Source of the DNA: Candidatus Pelagibacter communis | GTDB lineage: Bacteria; Pseudomonadota; Alphaproteobacteria; Pelagibacterales; Pelagibacteraceae | Direction: 5' to 3' | DNA length: 64,000 nucleotides | Assembly (NCBI RefSeq): GCF_001180105.1 | Contig: NZ_CVSO01000070.1 | Location: 1-64,000, forward strand | Shown: piece by piece, positions 17,501 to 25,941 of the stretch | Numbering within the stretch: position 1 is the first letter of the stretch | Layout of the letters: every line of letters starts with the position of its first letter | Notes under the pieces: generated by a model | Told to the model about the DNA's origin: nothing | Database searches by the model: none | What the model saw: only the letters and a program-made list of their open reading frames with translations | Position numbers and translations under genes: made by a program

Positions 17501-19320
17501 TGTTTAAAGGTAAATTTATAGACAATCTTCCTAAGATTTATGGAACATATACCGGCGGGTTTATTGTTTTCATAATCTTAATGGCGATTGCTGAACAAGC
17601 TGGAATGTCTGCGAAGTTAATTGGTATTTTCTTTGTTGCGTTCACAGTTTTAATTTATGCGTTAATTGGTTACCTATCACGTACAATGCAAACAGATGCA
17701 TATTACGTAGCTGGAAGACAGGTTCCAACAGTATTCAACGGAATGGCAACTGCTGCAGACTGGATGTCTGGTGCTTCATTCGTTGCGATGGCTGGAGGAA
17801 TTTACTTCAAAGGTTACGGCTATATGGCATTGCTTGTTGGTTGGACGGGTGGATACGTACTAGTTGCTTCGCTTTTAGCACCTTACTTGAGAAAGTTTGG
17901 TTGCTACACAGTTCCAGATTTTATCGGAACTAGATATGGCGGAAACATGGCTAGACTATCTGCGGTAATAGTCTTAACAGTTGCATCATTCACATACGTG
18001 ACTGCACAGATAAACGCGACAGGAACAATTGCATCAGTTGCACTTGATATTCCTTTCGAGATTGCTGTGTACGTTGGTCTTGCAAGTATATTGATGTGTT
18101 CAATGCTTGGTGGAATGAGAGCAGTTACTTGGACGCAAGTTGCTCAGTACATCGTACTGATTATAGCATACTTGTTACCAGTTTTCTGGATCAGTAACAA
18201 AATGGGTGCAGGAGTATTTCCACACCTAATGTTAGCAGATGAAGTAGCAAGAATCGCTGAGTTAGAAGCTCAGTTCGGTCTTGGTGAAGTTAAAAACTCT
18301 GCAGCTGACCTAAAACAGGTACCAAAAGGACTATCTGGTATAACTAAAGCGCACGCAGAAGTTAACACAACACCTTGGAAATTTATTTCATTAGCGGTTT
18401 GTATGATGGCTGGAACAGCTTCATTACCACACGTTATGATGAGATATTTCACAACTCCAAGTGTGAAAGCTGCAAGAAGATCAGTAGGTTGGTCACTATT
18501 CTTTATATTCCTACTATACTCTTCAGCACCAATGTTAGCGACTTTGTCTAAACTATCACTAATGGATCCAAACTTAGCTACTGGAATTATTGGTAAATCA
18601 ATCACTGAAGTTCAAGCGATTGACTGGTATCAAAACTGGAACCAAGCAAACTTAATGTTTGTAAGCGACTTTAACGGAAATGGAACGCTTGAATTAAACG
18701 AGTTTTTCATGGGTGGTAAAGCCGTTGTATTGGCTACTCCAGAGATAGCAGGATTACCATATGTAATTTCTGGTCTAGTTGCTGCTGGAGGTATGGCTGC
18801 TGCCATGTCAACAGCTGACGGATTAGTGTTAGCGATATCAAATGCTCTATCGCATGATATTTACTACAAGATGATTAACCCAAGAGCAGAGACAGCGAAA
18901 AGACTTATCGTTGCAAGGGTATTACTTGTATTAATTGGTTTTGCAGGAGCAACAATTGCAGCTCTTGAGATTCAAGGTATCTTAGGTTCAGTCATCTGGG
19001 CTTTTGACTTTGCGATGTCAGGATTGTTCTTCCCACTTGTGTTAGGAGTATGGTGGAAGAGAGCTAATGCTCAAGGAGCAGTCGCTGGAATGTTAGGTGG
19101 TTTAATCGCTGGTTCAGCATATCTAATTGCTGTAAGAAGTGGTTACCCTGGATTCTGGGGAGTTACTCAATTAACATTTGGTATTGTTGGATCTTTAGTA
19201 AGCTTAGTATTAATGGTGGTAGTCAGCTTGATGACTAAAGCACCTGATGCTGCTACTCAAAGAATGGTTGACGAAGTACGAATACCTAGCGGTAAAGCGA
19301 TACTTGGTAAACAACACTAA
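17500..19320 (+). CDS. actP: sodium:solute symporter, acetate-permease type (ActP/VC_2705 family)
   Basis: The 606-residue SSS-family transporter has about 13 membrane segments. Family pieces are YYVAGRQVPTVFNGMATAADWMSGASF (about 66-92, first 20 residues diagnostic), GLVAAGGMAAAMSTADGLVLAISNA and the C-terminal WWKRANAQGA. It most likely imports acetate or a similar small acid, given acs 1 kb upstream. A cytosolic or periplasmic loop holds an EF-hand-like calcium loop, DFNGNGTLELNE at residues 390-401. Codon choice is richer in C- and G-ending codons than in neighbours, which suggests strong expression. A strong hairpin terminator follows. Confidence 0.85.
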   Translation: MFKGKFIDNLPKIYGTYTGGFIVFIILMAIAEQAGMSAKLIGIFFVAFTVLIYALIGYLSRTMQTDAYYVAGRQVPTVFNGMATAADWMSGASFVAMAGGIYFKGYGYMALLVGWTGGYVLVASLLAPYLRKFGCYTVPDFIGTRYGGNMARLSAVIVLTVASFTYVTAQINATGTIASVALDIPFEIAVYVGLASILMCSMLGGMRAVTWTQVAQYIVLIIAYLLPVFWISNKMGAGVFPHLMLADEVARIAELEAQFGLGEVKNSAADLKQVPKGLSGITKAHAEVNTTPWKFISLAVCMMAGTASLPHVMMRYFTTPSVKAARRSVGWSLFFIFLLYSSAPMLATLSKLSLMDPNLATGIIGKSITEVQAIDWYQNWNQANLMFVSDFNGNGTLELNEFFMGGKAVVLATPEIAGLPYVISGLVAAGGMAAAMSTADGLVLAISNALSHDIYYKMINPRAETAKRLIVARVLLVLIGFAGATIAALEIQGILGSVIWAFDFAMSGLFFPLVLGVWWKRANAQGAVAGMLGGLIAGSAYLIAVRSGYPGFWGVTQLTFGIVGSLVSLVLMVVVSLMTKAPDAATQRMVDEVRIPSGKAILGKQH

Positions 19321-19332
19321 ATAATTACTTTC

Positions 19333-19365
19333 GAAGGGGCGAATTTCGCCCCTTCAATCTTTTTA
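19333..19365 (+). terminator. intrinsic terminator of the symporter operon
   Basis: A perfect GAAGGGGCG / CGCCCCTTC stem (19333-19341 with 19347-19355, extendable by AA/TT) and a tiny AT loop are followed by AATCTTTTT. The G+C-rich stem stands out in this A+T-rich DNA. It lies 13 bases after the symporter stop. Confidence 0.88.
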
Positions 19366-19370
19366 AAATC

Positions 19371-19721
19371 ATGTACGCAAATTTTCATCCAATGGTTTAT
19401 TTAATCGATTACGTCATGGGCGTAATTATGTGGACATTAATTGGAAGAGTTGCGATGAATATATTTCAAAGGGAAGACTCAAATTTCTTCTTTATGAGGA
19501 TATTTGTGAAGATGACTGATCCGTTTATAAGGATATTTGCGTTTATCACTCCATCCTTCATTATAAAACCTTTGGTGCCACTTTATGTTGCTTGGTTCTT
19601 CTATATGTTTAGATTTTACTTAATGCCTTACCTGTTGGGGTATTCTGTAATGGGAATGTTGTCATTTCCATTAGAAAGTGAAATTGCTATTCAGATATAC
19701 CAAATTTTCGGTAAAAATTGA
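19371..19721 (+). CDS. YggT-like small membrane protein
   Basis: A 116-residue protein with two or three hydrophobic helices (about 8-28, 64-92) and the central motif RIFVKMTDPFIRIFAFITPSFI. This resembles the YggT motif, in which a TDPFL segment precedes an amphipathic stretch and a second membrane segment. It is longer than the YggT protein at 8293-8580, and the match is by motif only. It begins 6 bases after the symporter terminator, so it probably has its own promoter or relies on read-through. Confidence 0.6.
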   Translation: MYANFHPMVYLIDYVMGVIMWTLIGRVAMNIFQREDSNFFFMRIFVKMTDPFIRIFAFITPSFIIKPLVPLYVAWFFYMFRFYLMPYLLGYSVMGMLSFPLESEIAIQIYQIFGKN

Positions 19722-19764
19722 TTCAAAAAAAAAACAAAAATTGATACTAGTATTCTAAGTATCA

Positions 19765-20424
19765 ATGAAAAAAATTCAAATATCTCCATCAATTCTTTCA
19801 GCTGATTTCAGCAATTTGGAAAAAGATATTAAAAAACTTGAAACGGCAGGAGCTGACATGATTCATGTAGATGTGATGGATGGTCACTTTGTACCCAATA
19901 TTACTATTGGTCCACCTGTTATTAAAGCGCTGAGAAATAAAACGTCACTTCCATTTGACGTTCATTTAATGATTAGTCCAGTTCATAAATATATAAAGGA
20001 TTTTGCAAACGCAGGGGCAGATATTATTACAATTCATCCAGAGGCTACTCCTAATTTGCAAGAGTCCATCGATGAAATCAGAAGTTTTAAAAAAAAGGTT
20101 GGTATATCTTTAAACCCAGATACTAAAATTGATATTGTTGAAGATTATTTGGATAAGGTAGACTTAATACTTATCATGAGTGTTTACCCAGGTTTTGGTG
20201 GTCAAAAATTTATATCTGATGTTTTAGAAAAGATTAAAAGCTTAAAAGATTTAAAGGATAAAAGAAAATTAAATTTTGATATTGAAGTTGATGGTGGAAT
20301 TAATTTTTCAAATTTCAAATCAGTAATTGATGCTGGGGCAAATGTCTTGGTATCAGGGACTACAATTTTTAAAGAAAACAATGGAGATATAAAAAAGAAT
20401 ATAGATTTTCTAAAATCGATTTGA
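19765..20424 (+). CDS. rpe: ribulose-phosphate 3-epimerase
   Basis: Interconverts ribulose 5-phosphate and xylulose 5-phosphate in the pentose phosphate pathway. The 219-residue TIM barrel shows ISPSILSADFSNLEKDI (6-22), the metal-binding HVDVMDGHFVPNITIGP (about 35-51), FDVHLMI, MSVYPGFGGQKF (about 139-150) and EVDGGI. All expected metal ligands (two His, two Asp) are visible. The heparinase-like gene follows after 6 bases, then purH. Confidence 0.96.
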   Translation: MKKIQISPSILSADFSNLEKDIKKLETAGADMIHVDVMDGHFVPNITIGPPVIKALRNKTSLPFDVHLMISPVHKYIKDFANAGADIITIHPEATPNLQESIDEIRSFKKKVGISLNPDTKIDIVEDYLDKVDLILIMSVYPGFGGQKFISDVLEKIKSLKDLKDKRKLNFDIEVDGGINFSNFKSVIDAGANVLVSGTTIFKENNGDIKKNIDFLKSI

Positions 20425-20430
20425 TTTATC

Positions 20431-22057
20431 ATGATAGCTAAAGAAAAATTTTTTAATAATTCTCTTTCTTATCTTTATAAACAAATTAGAAAAGTATATC
20501 TCAACTCAAATATTTATAACCGGAAGATATCTAGAGTATTTGACGGAGGCTTGAATTATGTTCCAAATTTAAGTTTACTAAATTGTATTATTAAATCGAA
20601 AGAAAGAAATTTTAGGATTGAAGATTTTAGTCTTGAAGATGTTTGGAACAAAATTGATCTTAATGATAAAGATTTTAAAAAGATTCATAGTTTTTATTGG
20701 TTGTTTACAATTAACTTAAAATCATCAAAAAAAATTACTCAAAATATAATATCGAACTGGATTGGAAATTATGAAAGCTATTCACCTAAAAGTTGGGAAA
20801 CAGATACCTTGGCAAAAAGAATTATTTCATGGATTGCTAATAGCCAGATTACTTATGAAAACGCGACAGAAAATTATAAAATTTTATTTTCTAGAAACAT
20901 TAAAAAACAAGTAAATCATTTAATTAATGAGATTGATAACTCTTCAACTTTAAACGACAAAATGTTGGGATGTGCTGCGATAATTCTTGCCAGTTTATCT
21001 TTTAATGGCCAAACAAAATATCTAGACTTTGGACTAAATTTGTTAAAAAAAATTATTAATTCATCTTTTGAATTAGATGGATTTCCAAAATCTAGAAGTC
21101 CAAGACAACTACTTTTTTACATGAAGTATTTGATATTTATAAGGGAACTTCTTAGAGACTCACAGAATGAAATTCCTGAACATCTAAATGAAATTATCTA
21201 TTACTTAGGAAAATGTTATGCATTTTTCTTTAAAGAAAATGAAAAGAAATTTTTGTTTAATGGCAACCAAGAAATAAGTAACCTAGATTTTCAAAATTTT
21301 CTTAAAATCCATGATTATAAATTTAAGAATAACCTAAATAATTTAGGCGGATACGCAATTCTCTCACATAAAAAAAATTGTTTAGCGATGGATGTTGGTT
21401 CATCCCCAGAAAAGAAAAATTCATCAGAATATCAATCTGGAGCGTTATCTTTTGAATTTTTTCATGAAAATGAAAAACTCATTACTAATTGTGGGTACTA
21501 TCAAGATTTTAAACATAAATTAAATATTATTTCAAAATCAACAGCATCGCATTCAACTATTTCAATTGATGACAGTTCTTCATGTTCTTTTTCGAAAAAT
21601 CCTAATGGTCAAAATTTTCTAAAAACTAACTTAAAAATATTTGATAAAAAAAATAGAGGACGATCAAGATAAATGGCATATCTCAGCAAAACATGATGGT
21701 TACCAAAAAAAATATGGCCTAAATATTCAGAGAGACCTTATCTTTTTCAAAAATAAAAATAAATTTATTGGAACTGATAAAATCATATCCAAAAGAGGTT
21801 TTCAAAATTTAGAATATGAAATTCGATTCCATCTTATGCCAGGTATAAATGCGATAAAAACACAAGATCAAAAATCTATATTAATACAACTGAAAAAATC
21901 GGGTTGGAAATTTACCTGTGATAAAGAAATTTTTGATATTGAAAAAGGTCTTTATTTTGGAAGAAAAAACTCTTTTTCTGAAAATTTAAATATATTTATA
22001 AATGGGTTTATCTCGAATGAAGAAGAAGAAATAAATTGGTCGATTGAAAAAATATGA
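20431..22057 (+). pseudogene. heparinase II/III-family protein gene split by a +1 frameshift in an A8 run
   Basis: The first part (20431 to about 21645) encodes a helical N-terminal domain (SWETDTLAKRIISWI, LGCAAIILASLSF, LDGFPKSRSPRQLLFYM) and the start of a beta-rich domain (YQSGALSFEFFHENEKLITN, ASHSTISIDD). The frame is lost at eight As (21646-21653). Removing one A gives the read-through FDKKIEDDQDKWHISAKHDG, and the beta domain then continues to the stop at 22057. This is the heparinase II/III-like lyase architecture (PF07940 type), found in many Alphaproteobacteria directly before purH, and the stop overlaps the purH start (ATGA). It could be a true pseudogene, a sequence error, or a gene rescued by slippage. 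The first ORF alone would give 413 residues. Confidence 0.8.
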
Positions 22058-23601
22058 ATTTAAAAAAGATTAATCGAGCTCTAATTTCAGTTTCTGACAA
22101 ATCTGAACTTTCAAAAATTTTAAAAGTTCTTAAAAGATTTAAAGTTGAAATATTAAGTTCTGGAGGTACTTATAAAAAAATTAATAGACTAGGTTATAAA
22201 AGTATTGAAATAAGTGATTTTACTAATTCTCCAGAAATATTAGATGGAAGAGTAAAAACCTTACATCCAAAGCTTTATGGAGGAATCTTATTCAAAAGGA
22301 ACAATAAAAAACATCAAAAACAAATTAAAAAAATTGATATCAAAAAGATAGATTTAGTTATTGTAAATTTTTATCCTTTTGAAGATGCAGTAAAAACAGG
22401 AAATGATAAAAAAATAATCGAAAATATCGATATTGGGGGACCAACTTTGGTTAGAGCAGCAGCAAAAAATTATGAGGATGTAACAGTTATTACAGACACA
22501 AATCAGTATATTGCACTTCAAAATGAAATGAAAAAATATAGAGGTTCAACAAGTCTTGATTTTAGAAAAATATTATCAAGAGACGCTTTTCTTGAAACCG
22601 GGTATTACGATACAAAAATTACTGAATATTTGAACAAATCAAACAATTACTCGCTACCACCAAAAAAGAAATTGATTGGTGGAAATTTAGTTGAAAATTT
22701 AAGGTATGGAGAAAATCCTCATCAAGATGCAAGTGTCTATTCTTTAAACAAAGAAATTAATATAAAACAACTAAATGGAAAAAAATTAAGTTACAATAAT
22801 TATAACGATATTTTTACAGGTATATCCTTATCAAAATCATTTACTAAAAATTATTCGACAGTAATTATCAAACATGCAAACCCTTGTGGAGTTGCATTAG
22901 ATAAAAGAAAAATCAATAGCTATCTAAAAGCATATGAGTGTGACCCCACAAGTGCTTTTGGAGGTATTATTTCATGTAATTATAAAGTTGATAAAACTGT
23001 TGCAAAAGAAATTTCAAGTAAGTTTTATGAAGTAGTTGTTGCTAACGGTTTTGAAACTGGCGCTTTAAAAATATTAAAAAGGAAAAAAAATTTAAGATTG
23101 ATTGACTCTAGTTCATTGAGAGAACTTAATTTTGAACAAAATACATCAATTATGAATAATTTTCTTTCGCAAACTTCTGACACTGGGATATTTAAAAAAG
23201 GCGACTTTAAAGTTGTCTCTAAAGTTAGACCTTCCAATGAGACTCTGAAAAATCTTTTGTTTACATTTAATGTATGTAGATTTGTAAAATCAAATGCAAT
23301 TGTGATCTCACAAAGTAATGCAACTATTGGAATAGGATCAGGACAACCAAGTAGACTGGATAGCTGCAAGATTGCTGTTAGTAAAATGAAAAAATTAAGA
23401 AAAATTGATAGTAAAGAAAAAGTTGTAGCTGCATCTGACGCTTTTTTTCCTTTTGTAGATGGGATTGAAACTTTAGTACAAGCTGGTGTTGAGGCTATAA
23501 TTCAACCAAGTGGATCTATTAGAGATAAAGAAATTATAAATTTTGCAAATAAAACAAATACTATTCTTGTCTTTTCCAAGACAAGACATTTTAAACATTA
23601 A
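22054..23601 (+). CDS. purH: bifunctional AICAR formyltransferase/IMP cyclohydrolase
   Basis: Catalyses the last two steps of IMP synthesis. The 515-residue protein has an N-terminal cyclohydrolase domain (ALISVSDKSELSKIL, SSGGTYK, DGRVKTLHPKLYGGIL) and a C-terminal formyltransferase domain (LRYGENPHQDA at about 212, KHANPCGVA at about 272, with the catalytic Lys-His pair, ASDAFFPFVDGIE near 462). The start overlaps the heparinase-like gene by 4 bases, implying translational coupling across that frameshifted gene. It uses 10-formyl-THF supplied via FolD. Confidence 0.96.
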   Translation: MNLKKINRALISVSDKSELSKILKVLKRFKVEILSSGGTYKKINRLGYKSIEISDFTNSPEILDGRVKTLHPKLYGGILFKRNNKKHQKQIKKIDIKKIDLVIVNFYPFEDAVKTGNDKKIIENIDIGGPTLVRAAAKNYEDVTVITDTNQYIALQNEMKKYRGSTSLDFRKILSRDAFLETGYYDTKITEYLNKSNNYSLPPKKKLIGGNLVENLRYGENPHQDASVYSLNKEINIKQLNGKKLSYNNYNDIFTGISLSKSFTKNYSTVIIKHANPCGVALDKRKINSYLKAYECDPTSAFGGIISCNYKVDKTVAKEISSKFYEVVVANGFETGALKILKRKKNLRLIDSSSLRELNFEQNTSIMNNFLSQTSDTGIFKKGDFKVVSKVRPSNETLKNLLFTFNVCRFVKSNAIVISQSNATIGIGSGQPSRLDSCKIAVSKMKKLRKIDSKEKVVAASDAFFPFVDGIETLVQAGVEAIIQPSGSIRDKEIINFANKTNTILVFSKTRHFKH

Positions 23602-23936
23602 GAAATTTTATCTATTTTAGCTGCAAGAATGAAGTCACTTTCGGCAAGACCATTTATAGCGTGAGTAAAAATTTTAATTTTTGCATATCCCCAACCAAAC
23701 CAAATATCAGGATGATGACCTTCGCTTTCAGCAATGCCTCCAACTTTGTTTACAAATTCCTGGCTTTCAAGGAAATTTTTAAATTTAAATTCTTTAATTA
23801 AATAATAGTTTTTACTTTCATCAGGTTTAACGTCCCAACCGTCAACTTTTTTAAGATATTTATGTATCTCATCAATCTTAAAACTTGGAATTCCACCTTC
23901 GCACGGAATACATCTTTTTTCTGCTAAATCACTCAT
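23598..23936 (-). CDS. 4a-hydroxytetrahydrobiopterin dehydratase (pterin carbinolamine dehydratase)
   Basis: The 112-residue protein matches the PCD family in length and motif: IAESEGHHPDIWFGWGYAKI (about 68-87) with the catalytic His pair and the HHPD core, then a third His in FTHAINGL. It recycles the carbinolamine of oxidised pterin cofactor after aromatic hydroxylation. The N-terminal CIPCEGG is also common in bacterial members. It overlaps the purH end by 4 bases, convergently, and lies just downstream of the tRNA-Gly gene. Confidence 0.92.
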   Translation of the reverse strand: MSDLAEKRCIPCEGGIPSFKIDEIHKYLKKVDGWDVKPDESKNYYLIKEFKFKNFLESQEFVNKVGGIAESEGHHPDIWFGWGYAKIKIFTHAINGLAESDFILAAKIDKIS

Positions 23937-23947
23937 AATACTTTAAA

Positions 23948-24022
23948 TGGAGCGGGCAATGGGACTTGAACCCACGACCTTCTCGTTGGCAACGAGACGC
24001 TCTACCACTGAGCTATGCCCGC
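23948..24022 (-). tRNA. tRNA-Gly (GCC anticodon)
   Basis: On the minus strand the gene runs from GCGGGCATAGCTC to TGCCCGCTCCA and folds as a full cloverleaf. The acceptor stem GCGGGCA/TGCCCGC is perfect. The D arm is AGCTCAGTGGTAGAGC. The anticodon stem TCTCG/CGAGA holds loop TTGCCAA (GCC), and the T arm contains GGTTCAAGTCC. Discriminator T (U73) and an encoded CCA follow. It reads GGC and GGT codons. Confidence 0.97.
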
Positions 24023-24147
24023 CTATTTAATTACTTTGAAGTTAAAGGCTTTTTAAAAATTAAGCAAGCGACAAATTGATTAGTCTAAATTAAGAATTCT
24101 TTAAGCTTTGGTATAGAAATTTTCTAAACTCTTTGCTACAATTTATC

Positions 24148-24792
24148 ATGAACAACCAAACAAAATTACCAAAAAAAATCCCTGTCTTTCCGTTGTCAAA
24201 TTTCATATTTTTTCCAAATACGAGTGCTCCTCTGAATATTTTTGAACCAAGATATATCCAAATGATAGACGATAGTATGAAGAGTGACAGGATAATTGGA
24301 ATGATACAACCAAAAAAATCTGGAGACTCAAAAAAACCTGATCTATTTAAAATTGGATGTATGGGAAAAATTACAAGTTTTAATGAGACTGATGATGGTA
24401 GGTATATAGTTATCTTAAATGGCTTAATAAGATTTAAAATTATCAATGAAATTGAAAGTGATAAATCATATAGAATGTGTGAAGTTGATCATAAAGATTT
24501 TGAACAAGACCTAAATGAAAAAAAGGAACCTATTAAATTTTCAGATTTAAGACTTATCTTTGATAATTTAAGATCATTATTTGAAAAGCAGGGTTATTTG
24601 ATTAATTGGAAAGAATTCGAAAAACAAGACTTGAGTCAAACAATTAATACTTTAGCGATGGCTTCACCTTTTACACTTGAGGAAAAACAAATGCTATTGG
24701 AAACAAAGAATCTTAATTATAGAAAAGAAAAATTAGAACAAATTATTAATACTTATCTTAAAGATAACTTTAGTAATAAAACTATACAGTAA
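24148..24792 (+). CDS. LON N-terminal (substrate-binding) domain protein
   Basis: A stand-alone LON-domain protein without the AAA and protease parts. The 214-residue product shows IPVFPLSNFIFFPNTSAPLN (about 11-30), FEPRYIQMIDD, IGCMGKITSF and ASPFTLEEKQMLLE near the end. Such proteins are widespread in Proteobacteria next to housekeeping genes and are thought to bind peptides; the function is unproven. I use ATG 24148 instead of the upstream TTG (24133), because the conserved part begins close after it. It ends against the UbiH-like gene on the other strand. Confidence 0.85.
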   Translation: MNNQTKLPKKIPVFPLSNFIFFPNTSAPLNIFEPRYIQMIDDSMKSDRIIGMIQPKKSGDSKKPDLFKIGCMGKITSFNETDDGRYIVILNGLIRFKIINEIESDKSYRMCEVDHKDFEQDLNEKKEPIKFSDLRLIFDNLRSLFEKQGYLINWKEFEKQDLSQTINTLAMASPFTLEEKQMLLETKNLNYRKEKLEQIINTYLKDNFSNKTIQ

Positions 24793-25881
24793 TTAAAAGT
24801 TAAACCCCTTATTTGCAAATTTCTCTGAGATTTTCTTTAAAAAGAAACTATTATCTAAAGTTTCTGAAATTTTTTTGTTATCTAATATTTTAAATCTATT
24901 TTCTTTTTCAAAAAAATTGTGAATAAAATCAATTCCATATGCAAAAAAGAAGTTATTATGTTTTCTTTCTTTTTCAAAGGATAGGATAGCAGTTGATAGC
25001 TCTAAACCAAGATCTATATTTTTTTGAATTTGATCAGTTAAAGATTTTATATCTCTTACTGTCATGTTAAATCCCTGTCCTGCTAAAGGGTGGACTTTAT
25101 GAAGATTGTCTCCAAATGATAAAATATTTTTAGAAGTATATTTTTTTGATAAAAAGAAATTTAACTTAAATTTATCAACATTATAAAATCTTTTGATTTT
25201 GTAGAATTTATTATACTTTTTAACCAGCTCTTTGAATTCATTTTCATTTATATCTAACTTATCGGTTACCGAATAAACTAGGGAAGTTTTTGAATTAGAA
25301 ATTGGTAAAAAAGCTAAGGGACCCCTTTTTGTAAAAATCTGAACTGATGTATTATTTTTTAATTTTTGATGATCAATCACGGAAATATAGGATGTGCTTT
25401 TGTAATCTTTTTTTATGTTTTGAAAAAAGAATTTTTTATTAATAATGTTATTTGTTTCTGAATTAACAAAAATTTGAAAATCTTTTTTCTCTAATAATTT
25501 TAAATAATCAGAGTCCTTTTTGATATTGCTTTCTTTGAAATCTTTTCTTTTCTTTAATTTTTTATAAACACTGTCAAATAAAACGTGATTTTTCACTATA
25601 AAGAAAAGCGAATTTTTATTATCAAACTTTAAAAAAGTTTCTTTGGAATCATTTTTATAAAGAAAAATTTTACTTATTTTTTGACCAATTTCTTCAACAT
25701 CTAAGTCGTACTTTTTCAAAAACTTAATATTTTCAAAAGATAATCCAATAGTCCTGTTATAGTTAATTTTTGCTAACTTATTTTTTTTTTGATGGTGCAG
25801 ATGAACTGATATCCCTTTTTTAATTAAAACTTGAGATAAAATTAAGTTCGTTAAGTTTTTTCCAAATAAGCAAATTTTCAT
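24793..25881 (-). CDS. UbiH/VisC-family FAD monooxygenase, degenerate N-terminal FAD motif
   Basis: The 362-residue protein ends with a clear flavin-hydroxylase signature: LSFGDNLHKVHPLAGQGFNMTVRD (about 262-285), where the GD and HPLAGQG pieces bind FAD. The upstream GPLAFLPIS segment also fits ubiquinone hydroxylases. The N-terminal GxGxxG loop is degenerate (FGKNLTNL), although FAD family members normally keep it. A role as a hydroxylase of ubiquinone precursors is inferred from the family. I chose the ATG at 25881 over the in-frame start at 25902, because the first strand (MKICLFGK) begins there. It is divergent from ftsK, with 60 bases between the starts. Confidence 0.75.
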   Translation of the reverse strand: MKICLFGKNLTNLILSQVLIKKGISVHLHHQKKNKLAKINYNRTIGLSFENIKFLKKYDLDVEEIGQKISKIFLYKNDSKETFLKFDNKNSLFFIVKNHVLFDSVYKKLKKRKDFKESNIKKDSDYLKLLEKKDFQIFVNSETNNIINKKFFFQNIKKDYKSTSYISVIDHQKLKNNTSVQIFTKRGPLAFLPISNSKTSLVYSVTDKLDINENEFKELVKKYNKFYKIKRFYNVDKFKLNFFLSKKYTSKNILSFGDNLHKVHPLAGQGFNMTVRDIKSLTDQIQKNIDLGLELSTAILSFEKERKHNNFFFAYGIDFIHNFFEKENRFKILDNKKISETLDNSFFLKKISEKFANKGFNF

Positions 25882-25941
25882 AAATATTTTTAATTTTAAC
25901 AATAAATATTAAATGATACAAAGTGATAAATTTGATTCTTT

